Shown here piece after piece: positions 1-4,977 of a stretch of DNA of 6,240 nucleotides (position 1 is its first letter; every line of letters starts with the position of its first letter). The notes under the pieces are model-generated. The model saw only the letters and a list, made by a program, of their open reading frames with translations, ran no database searches and was not told the origin of the DNA. The position numbers and the translations under genes were made by a program. The stretch comes from a bacterium (lineage in GTDB: Bacteria; Fidelibacterota; UBA2242), in assembly GCA_018895675.1 (NCBI GenBank), contig JAHIOG010000056.1, positions 1 to 6,240 on the forward strand, in the 5' to 3' direction.

Positions 1-608
1 ACGTTTCTTAAATATTTCTTTCATAATCGGAAAAGCATCCTGTCCTGTCGTACCGGGAGCAACTGTCGTCTCAATCAGAACTAATGCTTCCGGTGGAATT
101 TGTTCAGCGATAACACCGATAGATTGTTCCAGTGCCGCCATATCAGTACGACCCTTGCGAACATTGCCTAACTCCTCTTTGAGATAATCACACTGTACGT
201 CCACAACGATAACATCTGCGAGTTTAAGGACATCATAAGTATAAGTTGCTATTAATGTCTTTTTATCATTGACACAGCGCTGAATCATAGGATCCACTTC
301 CGGATCTTCTGCCTTGACTGGTGAAACACCACGATTCAGGATTGGTATTTTCCAGAAACTACGTACACTGGGGCGCTGCATTCCAATCACAAATTTACTC
401 GGTTGACCATTTTCATTAGTGGTATCAGCAGTGATTGCAGCCATCACTGCCCCCACAAATCCGACGCCCATGACTACAACGATCTCCCTGCCTTTTTCGC
501 GCTCCAGCTGAACTCGTTTCTTAAGCATCTCAAATTCCGCGTCGTATTCTTCTGTTTTTGAATTAAAAACTTTTCTCCGTTTGGACTAATAGAATAGAAA
601 TCTTTCAT
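1..608 (-). CDS. Nucleotide-sugar dehydrogenase (UDP-glucose/GDP-mannose dehydrogenase family), 3'-partial, apparent frameshift near the start
   Basis: The family performs the NAD-dependent two-step oxidation of the C6 hydroxyl of a nucleotide sugar to a uronic acid in the cytoplasm, feeding capsule, O-antigen or exopolysaccharide synthesis. The body of the protein reads in one frame from 585 to 1. It has a Rossmann NAD site (VVVMGVGFVGAVMAA, about 498-454), then ADVIVVDVQCD (about 225-193), and then LVLIETTVAPGTT (about 84-46), which matches the conserved strand and ETTV/APGTT segment of the family. The C-terminal half, including the catalytic Cys, lies outside the window. The natural start is ATG 608, preceded by AGGAG at good spacing (gcaggagaaacc). 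It opens MKDFYSISPNGEKFLIQK in a different frame. A missing base in an A or T run around 555-575 would join the two frames. Otherwise translation would need the internal ATG at 528, which has no clear ribosome site. The sugar substrate cannot be told. A sequencing error is as likely as a real mutation. Confidence 0.88.
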
Positions 609-691
609 GGTTTCTCCTGCATATATTTCAAAAACGACATCACTCTCTTATATTATTTTTTCTAATTCTGTTCATCTTCAATTACCTGCTA

Positions 692-720
692 ATTATAACA
701 AATCTTTTGGAAAAGGTCAG
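692..720 (-). promoter_or_regulatory. Sigma70-type promoter for the nucleotide-sugar dehydrogenase
   Basis: On the minus strand a CTGACC -35 (715-720; 4 of 6 match to TTGACA) is followed after exactly 17 bases by a perfect TATAAT -10 (692-697). Transcription would start near 685, giving a leader of about 75 bases before the Shine-Dalgarno and ATG at 608. It is the best promoter match in the window, but it rests on sequence alone. Confidence 0.5.
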
Positions 721-732
721 GTTTTTTAAATG

Positions 733-759
733 AAAAATCCTCACGTAATCAGGATTTTT
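733..759 (-). terminator. Weak hairpin terminator after the small ORF at 793-942
   Basis: A perfect 9-bp stem (AAAAATCCT at 733-741, AGGATTTTT at 751-759) encloses a 9-base loop. On the minus strand the right arm runs straight into a T-rich tail. The stem has only three G-C pairs per arm, so it would be weak, and by symmetry it could work in either direction. It begins about 34 bases after the stop codon of the small ORF and just before the promoter at 692-720, which is where a terminator separating the two units would sit. Confidence 0.35.
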
Positions 760-792
760 ATTCGGAGTTAATGATTTTATAAAATGTTTAGT

Positions 793-942
793 TTACTTCC
801 GCTTTGACTTTGCTTCGGTGATGAATAAGCCTTGCCCCTTTTTCCCCGTTTTAAATGCCGCCGATAATTTCTCAGCATTGATAAAAGGCAACGCTAAAAG
901 AGCAAAATTATTCAGGATTTGAATGTCTTTATTTTTTCTCAT
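793..942 (-). CDS. Possible small protein of 49 residues, unknown function
   Basis: An open frame runs from ATG 942 to TAA 793. The protein begins MRKNKDIQILNNFALLALPF. It is basic at both ends, with a short hydrophobic stretch (NFALLALPFIN, residues 11-22) and a lysine- and glycine-rich tail (KTGKKGQGLF, then a KSKRK end). The hydrophobic part is too short and irregular to be a convincing membrane helix or signal peptide. The ribosome site is weak (CCGGAATTAG before ATG). In its favour, the frame fills most of the otherwise empty 609-1046 gap, it is co-directional with its neighbours, and a hairpin with a T-rich tail follows it at 733-759. It matches no family I recognise. It could be a degraded fragment of a longer protein or a chance ORF. 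Confidence 0.35.
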   Translation of the reverse strand: MRKNKDIQILNNFALLALPFINAEKLSAAFKTGKKGQGLFITEAKSKRK

Positions 943-1046
943 CTAATTCCGGTTTTCTTCTTTGCAAGATTGAATTAGCCTGCCTTGTTTTTTCAATATA
1001 GACAGGGATTATCACATTTATGAATTTTAATTATACCCGAACAGGA

Positions 1047-1739
1047 TTATTTAAATAATATCGCAGGTGGTTCGTTAACTTTCACAATACAGTGCGAGGA
1101 ATTATTCCGAACATTATTAACAAAATTCGATACAGGACAAGCCTCCAATCCTTTCTGAAGCGGTTGAAGCAAATTCAATGCAGACCCGGAATTATTGTTA
1201 TCACAATCAAGCCAGATATTTATATTTTCTTTTTCTATTATTGCCGGCATGCGTGGATGGACGAATTCCAGATCATGGCTTGCTGCAGTTGTGATGACAG
1301 TATAAGTAAATACCGGAACTCCCTGACTATCAAGCCATTGGCTCCACAGCCCAGCCATCGGTAAAATGCTCCGATCCGGCTTCGTGATATAGTACGGCTG
1401 CTTCCCTGAGGATGTTTTTCGCCATTCATAATAACCATCGGCAATGACAATACAGCGATTTGCCCCAATCAAATTTGAAAAGGATCGTTTCTCTGTCAGC
1501 GTTTCAGAACGGGCATTGATGAACATTGGAAGATTATGCGGATCCTTGGCCCATTTCGGAATCAGTCCCCAGCACATCGGTTTGACAATCCGCTGCTCAT
1601 CATATACCAATATCGGCATCGTCTGTGTGGGGGCAACGTTGTAGTTAGGCTTATGATCGAAAGAATCGTCCCATATCTGAATGGACAATTCCTCGATAAT
1701 CTCCATTTTGCCTTTGGTTAATGTCTTACGCCCGCACAT
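1047..1739 (-). CDS. yedK: SOS response-associated peptidase-family protein (SRAP; YedK/HMCES): abasic-site DNA-protein crosslinker
   Basis: SRAP proteins form a stable thiazolidine crosslink between Cys2 and abasic sites in single-stranded DNA, shielding them during replication. The 230-residue product has normal family length and all signature residues: MCGR at the start (Cys2 is exposed when Met1 is removed, so this start is fixed), YNVAPTQ with Asn34, WGLIPKWAKD (57-66), NARSET with Arg77 (75-80), GYYEW with Glu105 (102-106) and HPRMP with His161 (161-165). The protein therefore looks fully functional. No Shine-Dalgarno is visible before ATG 1739. The upstream bases (TTATATTAAATC) are AT-rich and contain a -10-like TATATT only a few bases from the ATG, so leaderless or weak initiation is possible. 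No LexA-type operator was recognised. A perfect 14-bp AT palindrome (1046-1059) overlaps the stop codon but is too AT-rich to be a good terminator. It stands alone, with no linked repair genes. Confidence 0.96.
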   Translation of the reverse strand: MCGRKTLTKGKMEIIEELSIQIWDDSFDHKPNYNVAPTQTMPILVYDEQRIVKPMCWGLIPKWAKDPHNLPMFINARSETLTEKRSFSNLIGANRCIVIADGYYEWRKTSSGKQPYYITKPDRSILPMAGLWSQWLDSQGVPVFTYTVITTAASHDLEFVHPRMPAIIEKENINIWLDCDNNNSGSALNLLQPLQKGLEACPVSNFVNNVRNNSSHCIVKVNEPPAILFK

Positions 1740-1760
1740 GATTTAATATAAGATAATTGA

Positions 1761-1941
1761 CACTGAGTTCCACTGAGAAATCGAAATGTAACCACAAAGA
1801 CACAAAGGCACAAAGATTGTTTTTATTTTTATAATCTGAATTTCATTCTCGGTGTGATCTGACGAAATCCTTGATTTTTAATAGGTATTTTTTCGTCCAA
1901 TTTATTTTAAGTATATTTCATGTCTTAGTGCCTTCGTGGTT
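1761..1941. repeat. MITE-like inverted repeat with phased CACAAAG-type motifs
   Basis: On the plus strand, CACTGAG occurs twice 10 bases apart (1761, 1771). It is followed by AACCACAAAGACACAAAGGC (from 1790), a run of CACAAAG-type units with a spacing of about 8-9 bases. On the minus strand, reading from 1941 to 1919, AACCACGAAGGCACTAAGAC points inward at it. The first 22 bases of the two arms agree at 17 positions. About 100 bases of AT-rich DNA without a gene lie between the arms. Similar '-CCACAAAGACACAAAG-' runs are scattered through intergenic regions of many environmental bacteria (recollection, not checked). No ORF explains it. Confidence 0.45.
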
Positions 1942-1945
1942 GCAT

Positions 1946-1996
1946 CTACCATTCCGTCGCATAACGCGTCTCTGTCATGATCGGTTTTCTAATCAT
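1946..1996 (-). CDS. Tiny ORF, copy 1 (16 residues, MIRKPIMTETRYATEW)
   Basis: The frame runs from ATG 1996 to TAG 1946 and starts 21 bases after the stop codon of the beta-helix lipoprotein gene, so it could be on the same transcript. From KPIMTETRYATEW to the stop it is identical in protein to the tiny ORF at 4644-4700. The only base difference within the shared block (1964 against 4662) is silent, CGT against CGC for Arg. A GAGGAG purine run directly abuts this ATG with no spacing, and the next in-frame ATG (1978) is 18 bases from it, so translation is doubtful. It may be a degenerate copy of the better-equipped one. I do not recognise the peptide. Confidence 0.25.
   Translation of the reverse strand: MIRKPIMTETRYATEW
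1947..1989 (-). repeat. Dispersed 43-bp repeat, copy 1
   Basis: This stretch matches 4645-4687 at 42 of 43 positions in the same orientation, about 2.7 kb away. The plus strand begins taccattccgtcgcata and ends catgatcggttttc. Homology stops sharply at both ends. The left boundary coincides with the stop codon of the tiny ORF that it contains. The inverted repeat at 1761-1941 ends only five bases away. Confidence 0.9.
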
Positions 1997-2017
1997 CTCC
2001 TCTTTTTTCGGCAAGAA

Positions 2018-3175
2018 TCACCAGCCGGCACCGGCGTCAAGAACCGGAGTATTCAGGTATGGTGAAAAAATGACCTTCCCCAATTCGCCATCATCAACGC
2101 GATCGTACAAGGCATTTTCAATCGCAGTCGAATCCGTCGTTCCCCAGTAATTGCCAACAGCATCGATATCACCGGTTTGAGTTGCCTCACCGGTCCCGCC
2201 GATAATGTACAGTGATACATGATAATCCGTATATCCAGAGAAATTATTGTTCCGGATGGAAATCTTGTTGTTTTCAGGCGTCGTATTTATACCAGGGTCA
2301 TTGGTTGTGCGAAAATGGATACCGTTGGTACCGCCGGAAAAATCATTGTATTCAATTATACCGTTGCAGCCGCCGCGAAACCGGACGGCATTTTCACCAA
2401 TATTCATAAAGGAATTGCGATAAATATGAGCCGTTGAATTGAGGAAGGAACAGCCGCCAGTTTCATAAGAACTTTCATTGGGGCCAAAGATATTGTAGCC
2501 GATCTCGGGTGCCGCACCATTCCTTCCCCTGATTGGATACATGCCGATGAAATGATTGTACAAAATCCGGGGTTTAGCGCCATTCCAGATTTCGATGTAG
2601 CTACCCCCAAAATTACAATGTTTAATCACCGGGCGGGCTATGGCTTCTCCAAATCCGTCGATCATTATATTTGCCCCATAAAATTCACAATTTTCAATGG
2701 TCAGCGAGTCATCTGCTGTTGTGATAGCATATGCGTTAAGATCACGACTGGCGTATTCGAACCGGCAATATTTAAGGATACTGCTCGTGGTCTGCAGATG
2801 ATTAAAACTAACACCGGCCCAGTCCTGTGTTCCCGCTGAGGTAAAAACGATTGGCGCATCTTCCGTGCCAACCGCAATTAACGCCGCACTGGCGCTGCTG
2901 CCGTCAATAGTCATTCCAATACCTGGGGAAAATTGCAGAATCACTCCCGGCTCGATCGTCAGTTGTGCTCTCACAGTCAGATTTTTATCAATGAAATAGG
3001 GGCTGTCTGCCGCTTTCAGCGTATTATCAACCTCGAGGACAGAAAAACCTTGTTCAAGAAAAGTCGCCATCGTGGTTTCCGGATCATAGGGATTTGTGTG
3101 CTGCATATCCTCGCTGCAACCAGCAAGCAGAATCAACACAATACAAATCAATATATATAGATTTTGTTTCATCAT
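2018..3175 (-). CDS. Outer-envelope lipoprotein with right-handed parallel beta-helix domain
   Basis: The 385-residue product has a lipoprotein signal peptide: a short basic start, a hydrophobic core, and lipobox LAGC with Cys20 as the lipidated residue. Ser21 follows, so there is no Asp retention signal. A CSEDMQHTNPYDPE linker comes next. From about residue 65 the protein is made of beta-helix coils, recognised by recurring turns such as ILKYCRFEYAS, IENCEFYGANI, VIKHCNFGG, ILYNHFIG, IYRNSFMN, IIEYNDFSGG and IRNNNFSGY, with an Asn-rich ladder. It closes with AVGNYWGTTDSTAIENALYD (339-358), a typical end of such domains. These folds often bind or cleave polysaccharides, but no catalytic set is evident, so a binding or structural role is equally possible. 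TAAGGAG contains the upstream gene's stop and lies 4 bases before the first ATG and 7 before the second (3172), so MKQNL may be the true start. Partner: the CsgG-like gene 8 bases upstream. Confidence 0.88.
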   Translation of the reverse strand: MMKQNLYILICIVLILLAGCSEDMQHTNPYDPETTMATFLEQGFSVLEVDNTLKAADSPYFIDKNLTVRAQLTIEPGVILQFSPGIGMTIDGSSASAALIAVGTEDAPIVFTSAGTQDWAGVSFNHLQTTSSILKYCRFEYASRDLNAYAITTADDSLTIENCEFYGANIMIDGFGEAIARPVIKHCNFGGSYIEIWNGAKPRILYNHFIGMYPIRGRNGAAPEIGYNIFGPNESSYETGGCSFLNSTAHIYRNSFMNIGENAVRFRGGCNGIIEYNDFSGGTNGIHFRTTNDPGINTTPENNKISIRNNNFSGYTDYHVSLYIIGGTGEATQTGDIDAVGNYWGTTDSTAIENALYDRVDDGELGKVIFSPYLNTPVLDAGAGW

Positions 3176-3186
3176 TACTCTCCTTA
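3176..3186 (-). promoter_or_regulatory. Shine-Dalgarno overlapping the upstream stop codon (translational coupling)
   Basis: The minus strand reads TAAGGAGAGTA followed by ATGATG. The TAA is the stop codon of the CsgG-like gene and its two A bases begin the AAGGAG ribosome site (3180-3185) of the lipoprotein gene. Ribosomes ending on the first gene would be placed directly at the second, which supports one transcript and coupled output. The second ATG has the more usual 7-base spacing. Confidence 0.7.
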
Positions 3187-4128
3187 AAATGACCGGATCA
3201 GATTAAGTTGCAGGCCGGATGCTAAGGGCGTGGCACTGATCCGTAGCTTGGATATATCAGTGGTTTGGTTACTGTTTTGTTTCAACTGCCGTTTTGCGGT
3301 AATATATGCATCGAAAATATTCATTGCCCAACAACCGGCCATGGCGTAAAGCGCATAGTCACGATACTGGTATTTATCCGCTGCCGTATCAAAATATTTA
3401 ACTGATTCCGGTGTATTTTTCTGATATTTTTCATAATCCCTGTCACCAGCGATTTTGAAAATTACAGCCGTTCCTATAGAAATGGCACTGGCGCCGATGT
3501 AAAAAGTGCCCCGTTTCGGTGTGTCATTGTAAAACTGACCCCAGCCCGGCAGAATCAGGGAACGGTAGGCTGCATCGAGGGCATATTTTTTCGTCACGAT
3601 CAGTTTGTTGGACAATGCGATCAAATCCGCTTGAGGGATTTCTATACTTTCGGTAAGGATCACCTCTCCCGTTTCCACATCGACCATGCGGGCATTGACA
3701 ATGAAAAAATTTCCGGCCTCGATGACACTGCCGCTGATAATCGCCCGGGCGCCCAACAGATTTCCAATCATTACCGACGTTTCACTGTCAATCAGCCCTG
3801 AAAGTGCAAGGGTCTGTTCATCCAGCACTTTTTTCAGCTGCATGCGCTCCACAAGAGTAAAGGTTTCGTATTTCATCAATTCGCCGGCAAGCACTTCGGA
3901 CACGAGAGTGCCGATATTTTTTTTCTCTGACACTGTGCCGATATTCGAGAAATTTGTCAGGGCAATCCGTTTTTGCGCCTCTGAAGTTACCCTGGATGAA
4001 AAAGATGTATTTATTTTTCCGGCGAGAATGATAATTTTCTGGGTGACTTCACTTTCCTGGGCATATAAACTATCTGCAAAGAAATTCAAGATAACACAAA
4101 TGATGAACAACCTTTTGATTGTGACCAT
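3184..4128 (-). CDS. Exported CsgG/FlgO-like protein with C-terminal DUF5683-type membrane domain
   Basis: The 314-residue product starts with a cleavable-type signal peptide (basic MVTIKR, a hydrophobic core, and SLYA before QE at about residue 23). Residues about 52-160 form a CsgG/FlgO-like domain: KRIALTNFSN, then LVSEVLAGELMKYETFTLVERMQL, then LLGARAIISGSVIEAG and ARMVDVETGEVI. This is the 'minor curlin/penicillin-binding-protein activator' fold found in envelope proteins. Residues about 187-280 match the DUF5683 pattern, with RSLILPGWGQFYN followed by two hydrophobic helices (about 208-227 and 258-277). There is no lipobox, so unlike true CsgG it is not a lipoprotein, and curli secretion should not be assumed. 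ATG 4128 is preceded by AAGGAG at 7 bases. The gene is the first of a tight two-gene operon with the beta-helix lipoprotein. No convincing promoter was found at 4129-4254. Read-through from 4571-4599 is possible. Confidence 0.85.
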   Translation of the reverse strand: MVTIKRLFIICVILNFFADSLYAQESEVTQKIIILAGKINTSFSSRVTSEAQKRIALTNFSNIGTVSEKKNIGTLVSEVLAGELMKYETFTLVERMQLKKVLDEQTLALSGLIDSETSVMIGNLLGARAIISGSVIEAGNFFIVNARMVDVETGEVILTESIEIPQADLIALSNKLIVTKKYALDAAYRSLILPGWGQFYNDTPKRGTFYIGASAISIGTAVIFKIAGDRDYEKYQKNTPESVKYFDTAADKYQYRDYALYAMAGCWAMNIFDAYITAKRQLKQNSNQTTDISKLRISATPLASGLQLNLIRSF

Positions 4129-4254
4129 AAACCAACTCCTTCGCTACAGTTCACCTGATTCTGTTAATATTATCAGGCAAAACTGATTGTACTCTCGGCC
4201 TCTGTTTTCAATTCTATCAGCAAAACAACAATGATTAAATATAAAAAAATAAAG

Positions 4255-4533
4255 TTAAAAAAAAACATCCCCAAGGGCAGTCAGCATGATGATAGGCAAG
4301 TCCACCGTTTTACAGTCGTTCCGAAACCGTTTGCACACTTCGATACCGTCAATATCCGGCAACATCAGGTCAAGAATCAGCAAGTCCGGTATCTACTGCG
4401 GCAATGCATCAAAAAACTCCATTGCCAATTCATATTTTTTCGTGGTATATCCAGCTTTTACCAGATGGAGACTGACCAGTTCCAGTATGTCCGGTTCATC
4501 GTCAACGATAGCAACTAATTTTCCAATGTCCAT
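4255..4533 (-). pseudogene. Truncated response-regulator receiver domain with in-frame TAG
   Basis: Starting at ATG 4533 the frame reads as a CheY-like receiver: MDIGKLVAIVDDEPDILELV with the acidic pair Asp11/Asp12, LLILDLMLPDIDG with phospho-acceptor Asp55, and LPIIMLTA with Thr85. At codon 47 (4393-4395) a TAG interrupts it after ALPQ. The residues on both sides are normal for the family, so it most simply replaced a CAG/CAA Gln codon by a C-to-T change. Homology then ends after TALGD, at a run of nine T bases (4257-4265) and a TAA at 4255. The conserved Lys, the last strand and helix, and any output domain are missing. Changing the length of the T run does not restore receiver sequence, so the loss is a real deletion. 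A plausible promoter remains at 4571-4599. The partner histidine kinase is not in the window. This is a dead gene beside other decaying sequence. Confidence 0.85.
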
Positions 4534-4570
4534 TCTGCTATTATCTCTCCCGGCATATTAATTGGCGCAA

Positions 4571-4599
4571 AATATACTGAATTTTCCGAAATCTTGCAA
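4571..4599 (-). promoter_or_regulatory. Sigma70-type promoter upstream of the receiver pseudogene
   Basis: The minus strand has TTGCAA (4594-4599; 4 of 6 to consensus) and TATATT (4571-4576; 5 of 6) separated by exactly 17 bases. The predicted start lies near 4564, about 30 bases before ATG 4533. It may be the relic promoter of the response-regulator gene and may now supply transcription for the CsgG-like operon downstream, since the pseudogene lies in the same direction with no clear terminator. Confidence 0.4.
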
Positions 4600-4643
4600 T
4601 AGGAAAGTGCAGGGAGCGTTCCTGTCAGCACAGGCGGCATAGT

Positions 4644-4700
4644 TTACCATTCCGTCGCATAGCGCGTCTCTGTCATGATCGGTTTTCGTCGAGTAGGCAT
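4644..4700 (-). CDS. Tiny ORF, copy 2 (18 residues, MPTRRKPIMTETRYATEW)
   Basis: The frame runs from ATG 4700 to TAA 4644 and has a perfect AAGGAGG Shine-Dalgarno (4705-4711) four bases before the ATG. The last 13 residues (KPIMTETRYATEW) are identical to those of the tiny ORF at 1946-1996. The upstream part differs (MPTRR against MIR), although both have a purine run just before the start. The single base difference in the shared block is silent and the stop codons differ (TAA against TAG). The Shine-Dalgarno is buried in the hairpin at 4703-4737, which would limit initiation. It may be a leader peptide, a small translated peptide of a mobile element, or chance coding on a repeated DNA site. 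The function is unknown. Confidence 0.35.
   Translation of the reverse strand: MPTRRKPIMTETRYATEW
4645..4687 (-). repeat. Dispersed 43-bp repeat, copy 2
   Basis: Direct-orientation partner of 1947-1989, with one mismatch (position 4662). Here the repeat lies next to mobile-element debris: the SD-hiding hairpin and retroelement-like tail on one side, and the receiver pseudogene promoter on the other. This copy is the likelier source or end of an element. The sequence on either side shares no obvious similarity with the flanks of copy 1. Confidence 0.9.
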
Positions 4701-4702
4701 AT

Positions 4703-4737
4703 CGCCTCCTTTCTATTAAATTTAATGGAAGGAGGCG
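4703..4737 (-). promoter_or_regulatory. Strong hairpin that sequesters the Shine-Dalgarno of the tiny ORF
   Basis: Minus-strand RNA would pair CGCCTCCTT (4729-4737) with AAGGAGGCG (4703-4711), a perfect 9-bp GC-rich outer stem. An inner 12-bp AT palindrome (ATTAAATTTAAT, 4715-4726) and one bulge complete it. The 3' arm is the AAGGAGG ribosome site of the ORF starting at 4700. The 5' arm is CCTCC, the same sequence as the anti-Shine-Dalgarno of 16S rRNA. It has the form of a translational off-switch, but it could also be the terminal structure of a mobile element. It lacks a T tract right after the stem, so it is not a standard terminator. Confidence 0.5.
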
Positions 4738-4850
4738 CATGCCCCTCACAGAACCGGACTTGTGGATTTCTCCGGCAGATGCCGGACTCTTCACTAATAC
4801 TCTCTTCAATAGCCACATAAACTATCTACGATATAAGGCGTTGCGTGGTT
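4738..4850 (-). mobile_element. Retroelement-like 3' tail (resembles sequence after group II intron RT genes), remnant
   Basis: The minus strand contains a compact set of CCGG arms (4754-4757, 4772-4775, 4782-4785) around GGAGAAATCCAC, ending in GTCCGGTTCTGTGAGGGG (4743-4760). This resembles the stem-loop with a '-CGTCCGGTTCTGAGGGG' 3' arm that I recall downstream of many group II intron reverse transcriptases. Read in frame it gives the often mis-annotated KSGSVRGMR-type peptide (residues 20-28 of a frame starting at 4818). Just upstream (about 4884-4831) one frame reads NWKKLWKPRNALYRR before a stop, which may be the scrap of an associated protein. No RT domain is present. The identification is from memory of the motif and could be wrong. 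Confidence 0.33.
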
Positions 4851-4977
4851 TCCATAGTTTCTTCCAATTCAGTGATTGGTCTATGCCGCACTTCGCCTTT
4901 GCGTATTAATGCTGACCCCTTCGAGTGTCCCGAAACATAAGCAATTTTATACACACAATAAATTTGACTCATCAATA
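4851..4977. other. Non-coding junction between transposase pseudogene and retroelement-like tail
   Basis: No intact gene is supported here. The stretch includes ATTAATGCTGACCCCTTCG (about 4903-4921), which looks like insertion-sequence end material, and AT-rich DNA right after the transposase stop codon. No terminal inverted repeat could be paired because the other end of the element lies outside the window. Confidence 0.3.

Noticed and set aside
1030..1035. TATAAT on the minus strand as a promoter for the small ORF at 793-942
   Set aside because: No acceptable -35 element lies 16-18 bases upstream, and the leader would be about 80 bases. The hexamer alone is not enough in AT-rich DNA.
1046..1059. 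Perfect 14-bp palindrome ATTATTTAAATAAT as a terminator of the SRAP gene
   Set aside because: It is made only of A and T, overlaps the stop codon and has no loop, so it would not form a stable RNA hairpin.
1761..1818. Phased CACAAAG units as a CRISPR array or tandem gene repeat
   Set aside because: The units are about 8-9 bases long with no spacers of constant length and no cas genes. They fit a MITE-like arm better.
3184..4128. CsgG-like protein as part of a curli system
   Set aside because: It lacks a lipobox, carries an extra DUF5683-type membrane region, and has no curlin or csgE/F-like neighbours.
3686..4186. Plus-strand open frame of 166 codons antisense to the CsgG-like gene
   Set aside because: It lies almost wholly opposite a gene with clear domains, a signal peptide and a Shine-Dalgarno. 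Its own translation has no recognisable motif.
4393..4395. TAG in the receiver gene as a recoded sense codon
   Set aside because: One internal TAG in a gene that is also truncated, amid other pseudogenes, is best explained by a nonsense mutation. No other gene here has an internal TAG that would suggest recoding.
4903..4921. ATTAATGCTGACCCCTTCG as an IS21-type insertion-sequence end
   Set aside because: It looks familiar as IS end material, but no paired inverted repeat, target duplication or istA/istB sequence is visible, so it is not called as a separate element.
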